Of a stretch of 25,295 bases of DNA, positions 1 through 8,665 are shown piece after piece. A program made the position numbers and the translations under genes. Numbering within the stretch: position 1 is the stretch's first letter; every line of letters begins with the position of its first letter. The notes under the pieces are model-generated. The model did not search any database, was not told the origin of the DNA, and worked only from the letters and a program-made list of their open reading frames with translations. Source of the DNA: a virus; the IMG/VR virus record IMGVR_UViG_3300009702_000077, positions 1 to 25,295 of that record, one strand, 5' to 3'.

Positions 1-2748
1 AACAGTGGTCGCGGTGTAGTATCCGCCGACATCCTCGACCCCGATCAAAGATGCGCCCTTGCCCGTAGCCGTCGATCCTAGATCCGTCGTCGGGGTGTAG
101 AGCGTGTCCAGGTCGATGTATTCGAGCGCGGTTTCCCCCGCGTTGACACGGGTAGCCTTGAGCGATCCACCGGTGAAGTTGGCAGGCGTGTCGGTGAGCC
201 CCACGAAAGTCGTCGATCCGCCGCCCGATCCCAGGGTTGTCCAGGTCGCGCCTTGGGCGTCGTAAAACTCGATCTGGTCAGCGCCCCCGTCGGTGACGAC
301 GCGGAGCTCGCCACCGACCAGCCCGATATTCGACTGTCGCTGCGCCTGGGTTCCTCGGGGAAGCCGGAAGGCCTGCTCGCCGCCGATGCCGACCACGATC
401 TCGCCGCCGGTCTGGTCGAGCTCGAGGTCGATCAAGGTCTGGGCGACGCGCGAAGCGTTTAGCTGTCGGATAAGGCCCTGGTGATTCGCGTGGGTCTCGT
501 CCTGCCGGAACGTAATCGCCTTGGCCTGTAGGCCTCCGTCGAGGTTCGGGAGCCCGAGCGCGAAGCCGGTGCCCGGTGCGGCCGTGAAGTGCGACACCGT
601 CTGCGGGCTCTCGACGTCGAGATTCGACCCCAGGCCGAAGTAGTCCTCGAGCTCGAAGGCGGGGGGTGTGAGCAGGAACCCGCCGTCCGCGGAGCCTCCT
701 CGAGCTCGCGACGTCGCCGGGGTCTCGGTATAGGCCCACTCCCCATCGGCATCCTGGGCCCCCCAGGAGCGCCCCGACATCACCTGTGGACGGATGCCCT
801 CATCGGCACGGATGAAGTCCCCGTCGCTCTCAGCGTTGTGAACAAAGCTGGGCCTGCCGACCACCATGAGCTCAGGCCGGAATGCCATCTCGGTGAAGGA
901 CTCAGCGAATGGATGGTGGAGCATGTAGAGCCCCACGTCCTCGCTGGTCATGTCGCCAACGATGGTCTTGCTGCCGGTCGGATCAGGATGGAGCGCCTGC
1001 ATGCGCTCGATGGCGTGCTGCCTTGGCTCCGTGTAGAACCGCTTGAGGTGCTCCCCAGGCTGCAGAAGATCCCTTGGCCTGAGCACGCCCGGAGTCGATG
1101 GCTCCCCCGGCCCACGGATCGGTGGAGCCGGTGGGTATGGCGTGATCGGTGTTCTGGGATTGTCAGGATCTGTGGGGTTGCTCGGCCTGTTCGGGGGGGG
1201 GCCAACCGGAGTTGTCGGCCCGATCCTTGGCGTGTGAGGCTGCCTGGGGTTCTGGGGAGTGATCGGTGTCTTGGGACCGCCCGGGTTGCCAGGGACTGGG
1301 GGGCTGGGGTTCTGGGGCGTGATCGGGGTTGATCGGCCCCCGCCGGGTTTCTTCGGACGGTTTGGTGTGCCCGGCCCCGGGGTTGACGGTGTGCCCGGGG
1401 TGGTCGTGCTCCCGCCGCCGCCCTTACCGCCGCCCTTGCCTCCACCTTTCCCGTCGCCCGAGTCAGGGACAACGACGTGATACTCTGCATACCACCGCCA
1501 TTTTCCATCCCGGCTTCCGCCGATGAAACTGTGGCTGATGGTTGGATCCCAGGTCAAATGGACCTTTGAAATCAGCGGCAGCTTCTTGGGGAATGGATAC
1601 AGACCCTCGAAGAGAAATGGTCCGTCCCGAGATTGCGACCCGTAGAAATATGCTTCGGTGCTGATGTGTCCGGCGTTGATCGGATGGCCATCAGCATCGT
1701 TGTCGATGTGGTGCTTGTCGCCAACCGACCCAGCATGAAGTGGTCCCGACGCTTCTGATGCGAGGAACATGAGCCCGTGAGCACCTCTGGCTCGCGGCTG
1801 GAAGATCCCAAACTGGTTCGGGCTGATAGACTTACCGAGGTTGCCACCTTGCGGCAGAAGCCCACCGGAGTCCTCCTGCGGACCCGGACCGGTGCCGATA
1901 GATGATGCATGCAGATTCTGGGGAGTGATCGGTGTCGGCAGCCGCTTGACAGGATCATGCCGGGTAATGGGACCCTCTTTGCCATCCATCCTGGCGTAGC
2001 AGAGTCCATACCCGGCCATACCTTCCTGCTGAGTGCTGCTCATGTTCCAAGCGATCCCGTTGCCTGGGATCCCCCCGAGCAGCCGGATGCCCCTGCTCGG
2101 CATCGCCACGACTCGCATCATGCTTTGCAGACGAGCGTGACGGCCGCCGATCCCCGGCGTGCGCGACCCGTTCATGCAAATCTCACCCTTGCCCTGCAAG
2201 TCGCAGACTAGCGTGCCCGCATCCCCTGGACCGTCAACCTGGGGAGCAATCAGCCTGGGATCCGTGTGGAGCGCCACGGTCTGCTGACTCCCTTCCGCAG
2301 TTCCACTGACCATCGCCATGATGGTCCCTTGAGGGATGGTAGGCAGGCCCCTTGGATGCCCCGGAGTCCCGTCCTCATACCGCTGGTCGGTTCCATAGAA
2401 CCGATTCCAGATCGGTTTGAACTGCGTCCCGCCCGGGCCTGCGGATGTTCCCGAACTGCCTTGCCCGCCGCCCGTCGCAAGAGCACCGAACACCATCGAC
2501 CAGGATCCCATCCCTCGAACACCCGGCTCATCGGTCTGCCAGAACGTCCAGGGATGGATGTCCCCAATGGTGCCGTGCCCGTTTACTTCCCCAAACTCGA
2601 CGTATCCCTTTTCCGACGCAGGATCCTGTATCCTGTGAATCCTGGCTCCCGCGAGGAGCTGTCGGATCTCCACGGGGACACCCTGTTCGTGGTCCTGCAG
2701 GGGGAACACGCCCAAGTCTTGCCAGTCGGTGAATCCTCTTCCGCTCAT
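1..2748 (-). CDS. Tail fibre / host-recognition protein, C-terminus outside window
   Basis: One open frame of 916 codons runs from an ATG at 2748 to the left edge with no stop, so the protein is at least 916 aa. Residues 1 to about 425 are mixed, with many Gly and His. Residues about 427-556 form a low-complexity Lys/Gly then Pro/Thr linker (GGGKGGG, TPITPQNP repeats). After about residue 690 the sequence looks like a phage fibre stalk: near residue 850 it reads FVGLTDTPANFTGGSLK followed by VNAGETALEYID, a motif recurrent in phage fibres, and the last residues (GASLIGVEDVGGYYTATTV) also look fibre-like. The ATG directly follows the TAG of the hub gene (TAGATG). Being last after hub and baseplate genes fits a receptor-binding fibre. 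The fibre role is inferred from position and motifs; the receptor is unknown. Base composition changes near 700. Confidence 0.8.
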   Translation of the reverse strand, partial: MSGRGFTDWQDLGVFPLQDHEQGVPVEIRQLLAGARIHRIQDPASEKGYVEFGEVNGHGTIGDIHPWTFWQTDEPGVRGMGSWSMVFGALATGGGQGSSGTSAGPGGTQFKPIWNRFYGTDQRYEDGTPGHPRGLPTIPQGTIMAMVSGTAEGSQQTVALHTDPRLIAPQVDGPGDAGTLVCDLQGKGEICMNGSRTPGIGGRHARLQSMMRVVAMPSRGIRLLGGIPGNGIAWNMSSTQQEGMAGYGLCYARMDGKEGPITRHDPVKRLPTPITPQNLHASSIGTGPGPQEDSGGLLPQGGNLGKSISPNQFGIFQPRARGAHGLMFLASEASGPLHAGSVGDKHHIDNDADGHPINAGHISTEAYFYGSQSRDGPFLFEGLYPFPKKLPLISKVHLTWDPTISHSFIGGSRDGKWRWYAEYHVVVPDSGDGKGGGKGGGKGGGGSTTTPGTPSTPGPGTPNRPKKPGGGRSTPITPQNPSPPVPGNPGGPKTPITPQNPRQPHTPRIGPTTPVGPPPNRPSNPTDPDNPRTPITPYPPAPPIRGPGEPSTPGVLRPRDLLQPGEHLKRFYTEPRQHAIERMQALHPDPTGSKTIVGDMTSEDVGLYMLHHPFAESFTEMAFRPELMVVGRPSFVHNAESDGDFIRADEGIRPQVMSGRSWGAQDADGEWAYTETPATSRARGGSADGGFLLTPPAFELEDYFGLGSNLDVESPQTVSHFTAAPGTGFALGLPNLDGGLQAKAITFRQDETHANHQGLIRQLNASRVAQTLIDLELDQTGGEIVVGIGGEQAFRLPRGTQAQRQSNIGLVGGELRVVTDGGADQIEFYDAQGATWTTLGSGGGSTTFVGLTDTPANFTGGSLKATRVNAGETALEYIDLDTLYTPTTDLGSTATGKGASLIGVEDVGGYYTATTV
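1139..1330 (-). repeat. TPITPQN-coding DNA repeats in fibre linker
   Basis: The + strand reads TTCTGGGGAGTGATCGGTGT at 1250-1269 and again at 1916-1935, with variants at 1310-1330 and about 1140-1150. On the minus strand these encode TPITPQN or TPITPYP in one frame. Three copies lie in the Pro/Thr linker and one lies about 650 bases away, in a non-repetitive part of the protein. Confidence 0.75.
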
Positions 2749-5115
2749 CTAGTCCGCCGTGCCAAAAGGAAGGATGCCCATGATGAGCCGCCTCGATGCG
2801 TCGGGCATGAGCGCCAGCCTGGGGATCGTCCTCGATTGTCCAGGGAAGGTGTGGACGACGCTGACCTTGGCGCTGGGAGCCGCTGCCACCTGGATGGTAG
2901 CTCCCGCCATGTTGCCCCGCAAGAAGAGTGCGCGATGCGGCAGAGCCGTCACGACCGTCCCATGAAGGTTGTCCGCATAGGCAGACAGCATCTCCGCAGC
3001 CACAGCCTTGGAATGCCCGTTGATCTCCCGTCCCTGGTTGGCGATCTGATACCCGAGCATTTGCGACTCGTCAGCGTCCTTGGTTTCTGGGTCGTCCACC
3101 AGCCCCGCCTTGGTCGGATCATCGGTATTGAGCCCGAGAAGCCGCTCTAGAGTCTGCGGTGCCACCACGTCATCTTCCCATGCGAACCTCGCCGTGATCT
3201 CCCCAGGTGGGATGAACACGTTGAGCACCGGACCCTTGCCGTCCTGGATCCTGAACTCCGTCCGGAAAACGTCCTTGATGTCTTTCGCCTTGACGGTGAC
3301 GACGTGCATCTGTGTCTTGTTGTTCGGTGCCGACGGCACGATTGTGAGCATCACCTTCATCTCCATCTTCGGTGCCAGGAAGATGGAATCCGTCCCGCCG
3401 CGCCCGTGCTGGATTGCGCCTGGGGACATCGGAACCTTGCCCTGCTGGCTGAGATCCCTCCACACCTGAGCATCCTGGTTCTGCGGACCCTTCAGGTGGC
3501 TGGGAATGTATGCTTGAGCCAGCCCATATGGATCCATGACCCACTGAACAGAGAAGATGCCAAGATCGACATCCTTTACGACGATGCGGGCTGGCGACGG
3601 CACCGCGTCATTGATGTGCTGGCCACCTGTGGGGAGATTGTCGATCTGCCTGAAGACAGCCGCCGCTTCCTTGTCCCGTCTCGCCGTGAAATGCTTTCCT
3701 TTGACGGTCGGAATCACTGTGGCCTGCCCCCAGACTGCGGCTGGTGCACGAGCGCCCGTGACCGGATCCAAGACTCCGACCCGCACGTTGCGGATGTCCC
3801 GCACCCGCTCGGTGAATCTCCGGCTGATCCTAAACGTCTGCCTGAAGTGCTGTCTGAAAGCGTTGATCCGCTGAGAGACTGAACCTGTTTCCTTCTTTGC
3901 CGACCCGCGAAGCAAAGCACCGCTGAAAGCGCCCTCCATGTCTCCGGCCAGCCAGAGCATGGCGAAGTTGTCGAACGTCCAAGCTGGGGATCCTTCCGGC
4001 TTCACGGCATCCATGGCCTCCAGCCACGTCTTGACCGTCACCCACGTGCCCGGTGGAACCTTCTTCGTCGTTCGCGTGTTCGTCTCAGAGTCCCATTCGC
4101 CGAGGATGGTCGTCACGGGATCCACGGTTGGGATGACATTCTCCAGGAATGGGCTGTTCCTGATCGGATCTGCGCTCGTGTTGGACGTGTAATCGTCTGA
4201 GTAGTCGAAGACGACCTCCACTTCCCTCTGGTAGTGAACGCGGACCTTAGATGGACGGATGGCATTCCTGTCGATGAAGGATGCTCGATCCCCGTCCCAT
4301 GTGGCCGGTGGCAGATCCTTGAAGTATTGCTCCATCCTCTCCAGATCGGTGGAGTCGAACAGCCTGGTAAACCCGTCCGTATCCACGTAAACATCCGCAC
4401 CAGGCATGAATGACAATGCCCTGGCAAGCGCCGCATCCCCTTGATCTCGAAGCACGATGTTCTGGATCGAGTAGGCACCGTCCTGTGTCAGATTGGGACG
4501 GATGGGAAACTTCTCAATCACCCACCGATAGCCCGAGTTCTTGAGCAGCCCGCCCTTGCCTCCACTAGTTGGACCAGCCTTTCCCTTACCCTTCTTCTCA
4601 CTGTCCCCATCGAGCTGCTCAAGAATATCGCGGATGACATCCTCCGCCTCCCACCGCTTGCCGTCCTCCTTCAGGCTATGGGGCCTGAAGTCATACTGGT
4701 CCACGACGACCTGATTCTCGATGGGACGCACGCCATTGTTGGCCACCCGATCCCCTGTCTTGCGTGGAATATTGTAGTCCCGCACAATCATCTTGTAGGA
4801 CCACTTCCAGCGCCGATCCGCGACAAGGAATGAGACCCGGTTGGGGCTGTCCGACGCAACCGTGTGCAGGATCGTGAGTTCCCTCACGGTCTGCGTGCTC
4901 CCGCTCCCGTTGGACACAATGAGATCCACATCTTCGCCAACCTTCTGCTTCAGCCGTGTATCCCAGTCATGTTTATAGCAACTGAACACCGCTGTATAAG
5001 GCTGCACCCCGGTCTGAAACTTCCACGCGATAGCGCCATTGGCTGATAGGGGAACACCGGCAATGGTCACTGAAGGCTTGGTGATCGTCGGGGCTGGTTT
5101 CTTCGGGTCCGGCAT
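2749..5115 (-). CDS. Probable tail hub / baseplate protein (788 aa)
   Basis: This 788-aa protein has no signal peptide or clear membrane segment. The N-terminus (to about residue 130) is a beta-rich region with VADRRWKWSYKM and a following YNIPRKTG, a pattern I associate with phage hub or minor tail proteins. Around residue 230 it reads GDAALARALSFMPGADVYVD and then a DGFTRLFDS segment, as in hub proteins that contact the tail tip. The start ATG at 5115 overlaps the upstream TAA (TAATG). The stop is TAG, directly followed in the same frame by the ATG of the fibre gene. Its place between a baseplate-like gene and the fibre gene supports a hub or tail-associated role. I did not find a peptidoglycan hydrolase motif. 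The hub assignment is inference. Confidence 0.6.
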   Translation of the reverse strand: MPDPKKPAPTITKPSVTIAGVPLSANGAIAWKFQTGVQPYTAVFSCYKHDWDTRLKQKVGEDVDLIVSNGSGSTQTVRELTILHTVASDSPNRVSFLVADRRWKWSYKMIVRDYNIPRKTGDRVANNGVRPIENQVVVDQYDFRPHSLKEDGKRWEAEDVIRDILEQLDGDSEKKGKGKAGPTSGGKGGLLKNSGYRWVIEKFPIRPNLTQDGAYSIQNIVLRDQGDAALARALSFMPGADVYVDTDGFTRLFDSTDLERMEQYFKDLPPATWDGDRASFIDRNAIRPSKVRVHYQREVEVVFDYSDDYTSNTSADPIRNSPFLENVIPTVDPVTTILGEWDSETNTRTTKKVPPGTWVTVKTWLEAMDAVKPEGSPAWTFDNFAMLWLAGDMEGAFSGALLRGSAKKETGSVSQRINAFRQHFRQTFRISRRFTERVRDIRNVRVGVLDPVTGARAPAAVWGQATVIPTVKGKHFTARRDKEAAAVFRQIDNLPTGGQHINDAVPSPARIVVKDVDLGIFSVQWVMDPYGLAQAYIPSHLKGPQNQDAQVWRDLSQQGKVPMSPGAIQHGRGGTDSIFLAPKMEMKVMLTIVPSAPNNKTQMHVVTVKAKDIKDVFRTEFRIQDGKGPVLNVFIPPGEITARFAWEDDVVAPQTLERLLGLNTDDPTKAGLVDDPETKDADESQMLGYQIANQGREINGHSKAVAAEMLSAYADNLHGTVVTALPHRALFLRGNMAGATIQVAAAPSAKVSVVHTFPGQSRTIPRLALMPDASRRLIMGILPFGTAD

Positions 5116-6485
5116 TACTTGTTCCCGATGGTCAGGGACTGCACGTCCTTGGGGATCTCATTCCATCTCTCGACCACAGTTTCCGTGAGCAGCGATAGCT
5201 TGATTTGCGTCTCGTCAGGGTCGCCGATCCATTGATCTGACACCTGACTGGTATTCTGCATGATGTTCCAGCCTGCTTTCTGGACGTTGGGTCCGGCGCT
5301 GACCGTCTCCATCTTTCCCGCCGGACCTTCCTTGGGCGTGATCCCGAGCCGCCGCTGTGGCTTCTCGTCACCGATGACCAGGACGGTGCGCGTCGAGATC
5401 CGCTCCAAGACTGCCCACCCGAGATCCGCATACTGGCTGAACTCACCCTGAGAATGGACAGGAGTGTAGTCGATGTTGCGAGCCTCCCTGAACGCATAGG
5501 ACTGAGTGACTTCCACCACGTCGTCCCCGCCAGCCTTCTGATACAGATACTGGATCGTGACTGACATCCTCTTGGATGTCTCGTCGAACGATAGTCGGCT
5601 ATCCTCAACCGCGAACACGACCGGGTTGAAGTTGCTCTTGAAAGTTGCGTCGATCAGCGGCTTGACCTTACTCTCATAGACCGACTTCAGATTTGTCGCC
5701 ACATCCACGTCGAGCGTGCAAGAGTAGGTGCCGACAACCCTCCGCAGCCGGTAGACGTTCTCCTTGCTGTCCCCAGGATGCTGGCTGGTATCTGTGAATG
5801 TGACCTCATGATCCTTGATAGACGTGTCATCGAGCAGCCCCTGAGACTGATTGAAAAGCAGCTCCTGATATTGGCGGCTGAAGTTGCAGGTATGGTCGTT
5901 GCGATCACGAGTGTAGGACTCGTCCACCAGCTCGAACGTGGCAGAGTTGTCGACGGCAGACAGGATCGTGGCCGCCTCTGCATCGAAGTCTGAAAGATAC
6001 TGAGCCACCGCCAGGGTGCCGCTGATGGCAGAGTAGGTCCCGCCCATCGAGACGACCACGCGCCTCGATGGATCCTTGCTTACCTCGACCTCCAGGGTTC
6101 TCATTCCCTGCTGGTCTTCCGCTGGAATCTCCGCCTCAATGACGCAAGTATAGGCACGCGAGAAGCCGCGATCCGTCTCCGGATCTCCGGACTTGGCAAG
6201 GCTCGCGGTGACGTTCAGAACGTCCGTCCCCTCGGTGTAGGTCCACGTCGATCCGCTCATGTCGATACTGAAACTCTGGTCCCTCTTGCGGAATGCGACC
6301 TCCAGGGTGTTCGACGCTGTTTTCAGTCCAGAGATGCTGCTCGATACAACGATCACGTCGAAGACCATCCGTAGGGTCTGGAAGCTCTTGTCGATGACGT
6401 AGGGACCGTTGAGCAGGTATGTCGATGAGGATCCTCCGACGGACTGACCTGCGTAGGTGATCGAAATGGGGTTGGTGATCGTCAT
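5115..6485 (-). CDS. Probable distal tail / baseplate protein (456 aa)
   Basis: I chose the ATG at 6485 (MTITNPISITYAG) because it lies one base after the TAG of the upstream gene; a longer in-frame extension would overlap that gene. The 456-aa product is rich in beta-strand-like alternation, Thr, Ser and Val, and has no catalytic motif I recognise. It lies between the tape-measure-position genes and the hub, where siphophages usually encode the Dit-like distal tail protein, so I infer a structural tail-tip role. Its stop overlaps the hub start (TAATG), so the two are probably translationally coupled. It is longer than a minimal Dit (about 250 aa), so it could carry an extra domain or be a different baseplate protein. 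Confidence 0.5.
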   Translation of the reverse strand: MTITNPISITYAGQSVGGSSSTYLLNGPYVIDKSFQTLRMVFDVIVVSSSISGLKTASNTLEVAFRKRDQSFSIDMSGSTWTYTEGTDVLNVTASLAKSGDPETDRGFSRAYTCVIEAEIPAEDQQGMRTLEVEVSKDPSRRVVVSMGGTYSAISGTLAVAQYLSDFDAEAATILSAVDNSATFELVDESYTRDRNDHTCNFSRQYQELLFNQSQGLLDDTSIKDHEVTFTDTSQHPGDSKENVYRLRRVVGTYSCTLDVDVATNLKSVYESKVKPLIDATFKSNFNPVVFAVEDSRLSFDETSKRMSVTIQYLYQKAGGDDVVEVTQSYAFREARNIDYTPVHSQGEFSQYADLGWAVLERISTRTVLVIGDEKPQRRLGITPKEGPAGKMETVSAGPNVQKAGWNIMQNTSQVSDQWIGDPDETQIKLSLLTETVVERWNEIPKDVQSLTIGNK

Positions 6486-6486
6486 T

Positions 6487-7044
6487 CTACTTCCCGAACG
6501 TCTCCATGATGTAGCCAAAGGACTTGCCGAGCAGCGCAATGTAGCCGTTGACTGACTGTTTCAACAGGTCGATCAGATTCACACCCGCGAACCTTGGATC
6601 CGCCCGCAACACCTGACGGCCATCCTCGACCTGCTGCTGCATGATGTTGTCCCGTCCAAAGAATGCCCTGGCAGGAGCCAGCGACCCGTGCTCGCCCGTC
6701 GCAAACGCCAGCCGCTTCTCGGTCCTGTCCAACGATGTCATCCTCGCCTTCGCGCTGTAGCCCACATGCTCGTCGATGAACCTCTGAGCTACGGCAGCCA
6801 CTGGCCTCTTCCATGCGTCCCACGGACTCGGCTGAGCGCCTGATCCGTGCAGGATGCGATTGACTCCAGCGTAGGCAGCGGCTCCTCCTGCGAGCTGCGT
6901 CAGCTTCCCGGAGATGGGAGTGCGGCGGTTGGCCACTGTGGTCTGCTTTCGCTTGGATCTCACTCGAGCCCGACTCAACTCCCGCGCCTGCTGCTTGGCC
7001 TTCCGCGTGTCCAGGTCAACCTTCACCTCGGTCTTGATCTCCAT
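6487..7044 (-). CDS. Short tape-measure-like protein, paralogue B (185 aa)
   Basis: The N-terminus (EVKVDLDTRKAKQQARELSR) resembles the start of tape measure proteins and also the start of the neighbouring 194-aa protein (KVRVRLDTAQAKSQLKGLAK). Both continue with a basic stretch, an ISGKL or ISGNL motif, a Gly/Ala-rich segment, and a hydrophobic amphipathic C-terminus (here LLKQSVNGYIALLGKSFGYI). The ATG at 7044 shares a base with the upstream TGA (TGATG). I infer tandem duplication of a tape-measure-like or minor tail gene. At 185 aa it is far shorter than an ordinary tape measure. Its actual function is unknown. Confidence 0.5.
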   Translation of the reverse strand: MEIKTEVKVDLDTRKAKQQARELSRARVRSKRKQTTVANRRTPISGKLTQLAGGAAAYAGVNRILHGSGAQPSPWDAWKRPVAAVAQRFIDEHVGYSAKARMTSLDRTEKRLAFATGEHGSLAPARAFFGRDNIMQQQVEDGRQVLRADPRFAGVNLIDLLKQSVNGYIALLGKSFGYIMETFGK

Positions 7045-7628
7045 CAGGCCCCCAGAAAGTCAATGATGCCCTGGAACCCGTCTCGGATAGATGTAACGAT
7101 GGGATCGACTAGCGCCCCAACGAGCCCATCCGCCTCGCTGCCCTTGCCCTTGCCACCGCCGGACCCGCCGAATGCTCGCTGGATCCTGTTTTTGCCGATC
7201 TCCTCGCGCTGTCTCAGCTTCAGGATAGAGTTGAAGTATCCACGAGCATCGGTGAGCTGCCCGGACTGCCCGACTGTCGTGCCGAACAGGTTGCGAGTCT
7301 CCTCGAGTGACCGCTGCCGAGCACGCGCGTCAGGAACCCCCACAAAAGCATTCACGTCGCCCGCGAGTCCCGAGAGCCGCTCAGAGAATACTTCGCCCAG
7401 ACCGCTCGTGAATACCGATCCGATCCCTCTGACTGCGCTGCTTCCCAACGCGAACCCTGCCCCGACCACCGCGCCCTTGGCTAGATTCCCCGAGATGGAG
7501 GATCCCTTGCCCAGCTTGTCAGAAATGCGACCCGCTGTGGCCTCGCCCTCCTTGGCCAGACCCTTGAGCTGGGACTTGGCTTGAGCCGTGTCCAGCCTCA
7601 CTCTGACCTTCGCCTTCTTTTGCGCCAT
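7044..7628 (-). CDS. Short tape-measure-like protein, paralogue A (194 aa)
   Basis: It starts MAQKKAKVRVRLDTAQAKSQ, matching the V-x-V-x-LDT-x2-AK-x-Q pattern of its neighbour. Residues about 45-75 are Gly/Ala-rich and hydrophobic (GNLAKGAVVGAGFALGSSAV), as in membrane-seeking tape-measure segments. Residues about 155-165 are a Gly/Lys linker, and the C-terminus is hydrophobic (VDPIVTSIRDGFQGIIDFLG). A good ribosome site (AGGAG, 7-8 bases upstream) precedes the ATG at 7628. It lies between chaperone-like/tail-tube genes and baseplate genes, exactly where one long tape measure gene is expected. Either the tail is very short or the tape measure function is divided. This is inference from position and composition. 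Confidence 0.5.
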   Translation of the reverse strand: MAQKKAKVRVRLDTAQAKSQLKGLAKEGEATAGRISDKLGKGSSISGNLAKGAVVGAGFALGSSAVRGIGSVFTSGLGEVFSERLSGLAGDVNAFVGVPDARARQRSLEETRNLFGTTVGQSGQLTDARGYFNSILKLRQREEIGKNRIQRAFGGSGGGKGKGSEADGLVGALVDPIVTSIRDGFQGIIDFLGA

Positions 7629-7631
7629 GGC

Positions 7632-8399
7632 TCATCTCCTGGACTTGATCGGTCCCTTGAGGGTCTTGGATCTTACCGCAGCGCCAGCCTTGTCCGCGAG
7701 CCCCTTCAGGTCAGCATGGTTGGCCTTTGAGATGAGCATCTCCACAATCGTCTCTGGAGCATCGAGAAGTGGGTCCCGGTTGATCTTGTCCATGCCCTGA
7801 ATCTGCATCAGGAACAGCTTGCGCTTCTCATTCATCAGGTCCGCGATCTGGTTGTTGACCCGACCCTGCTTCCCGATGATCCGGAGCAAGTCCTGGTTCC
7901 CCTCCACGAATGAGACCGTCGCAAGGTTGGCAGCGATCTCTTCATCCATTCCCCCATACATCGTGTCGGCATCCGTGGCGTCGATCAGCCTCTGAGACTG
8001 GCCTCCAGAGAACTTCCTGGCGAACTGTCCGCCCTTAATGAGCAGATCCGCCGCCACCATCACAATCGTGACGATGAGACCCGCTACCCTGAAAGCAGCT
8101 CCAGCCTTCCCGAGCGCACCCCTGAATCCGCCGCCGGTGCCCTCCTCGACACCCTTCCCGATGGACTTGAGAAGGCCACCCTCTTCCTCGGCAGCTTTGG
8201 CCCGACGGAATCTCAGAGCCCGTCGTTCCATCACAGCCCGACGGATTTTCTTCAGCTTCCTGGTCAGGGTCTTCTTCTGCTTCCTAGATCGACCTGTCTT
8301 GCGCTCCTCGCGTGCCCGCTCGCGCACCTTGTCGCGCACCGATTTGCGTCGTCCCCTGCGAAGCAATGGCCGAATGACCATGTCCTCCCGAGAACCCAT
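7632..8399 (-). CDS. Basic protein with hydrophobic segment in tape-measure position (255 aa)
   Basis: The first 70 residues are extremely rich in Arg and Lys (RRGRRKSVRDKVRERAREER and onward), followed by a Gly-rich hinge (about residues 80-100) and a hydrophobic helix (about 103-121, AAFRVAGLIVTIVMVAADLL) that could insert in a membrane. The C-terminal half is helical and charged. The ATG at 8399 overlaps the TGA of the preceding Fn3-like frame (ATGA). A basic N-terminus plus a membrane-seeking helix is compatible with an ejected or tape-measure-type internal tail protein, but the length is too small for a normal tape measure. I do not recognise a family. Confidence 0.5.
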   Translation of the reverse strand: MGSREDMVIRPLLRRGRRKSVRDKVRERAREERKTGRSRKQKKTLTRKLKKIRRAVMERRALRFRRAKAAEEEGGLLKSIGKGVEEGTGGGFRGALGKAGAAFRVAGLIVTIVMVAADLLIKGGQFARKFSGGQSQRLIDATDADTMYGGMDEEIAANLATVSFVEGNQDLLRIIGKQGRVNNQIADLMNEKRKLFLMQIQGMDKINRDPLLDAPETIVEMLISKANHADLKGLADKAGAAVRSKTLKGPIKSRR

Positions 8400-8665
8400 C
8401 AGATTGCGATGTAGCTGCCCACTACTGGGTCGCTCGATCCCTCAACCGTAGATCCACCCCTGGCGTTGTAGTCCGCGAATGCGGTGTAGTAGTTGCCCGG
8501 CCCGCTCCCCGTGAAACTAGCAGTCGTGCCGGTATAGATGACGGTCCCATCTGTTGGGTCCGCACTGGGAGATCCAGACTTGCTCACCAGACGATACTGG
8601 AGGAAGTCAAACCGGTTGGAGCAGGGCGACCCGTCCCAAGAGAATGTGCTCCCGGAATGCCTGAT
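8399..8665 (-). CDS. Fn3-like domain frame, continuous with the 169-aa gene across an amber codon
   Basis: Directly after the TAG at 8666-8668 the same frame stays open for 88 codons and ends in a TGA that overlaps the next ATG (ATGA), the same coupling used elsewhere here. The translation looks like a fibronectin type III domain: strand B STFSWDGSP with the conserved Trp, then FDFLQYRLV, VIYTGTTASFTG and NYYTAFADYNARGGS with the usual Tyr residues and Gly turn. No ATG exists in this stretch. A GTG at 8587 could start a 62-aa protein, but it would delete the Trp strand. I infer either readthrough of TAG to make an extended minor form of the tail protein, or a recent amber mutation or sequence error. 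Ig/Fn3 extensions on phage tail proteins are known, often made by recoding. Confidence 0.55.
   Translation of the reverse strand: MRHSGSTFSWDGSPCSNRFDFLQYRLVSKSGSPSADPTDGTVIYTGTTASFTGSGPGNYYTAFADYNARGGSTVEGSSDPVVGSYIAI

Noticed and set aside
589-1332. Long + strand open frame (247 codons)
   Set aside because: Lies wholly opposite the fibre gene, is Pro/Arg/Gly-rich without recognisable motifs, and mirrors the codon pattern of the minus strand.
278-2567. Several shorter minus-strand frames in the fibre region
   Set aside because: All are out of register with the single 916-codon frame that runs through the whole region without a stop.
2266-3150. Long + strand open frame (294 codons)
   Set aside because: Crosses the fibre-hub junction antisense, has no ribosome site of note and no domain; a shadow of GC-rich coding DNA.
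8399-8587. Independent 62-aa gene from GTG at 8587
   Set aside because: It would cut off the conserved Trp strand of the Fn3-like domain, and the open frame reaches back to the amber codon; kept only as an alternative.
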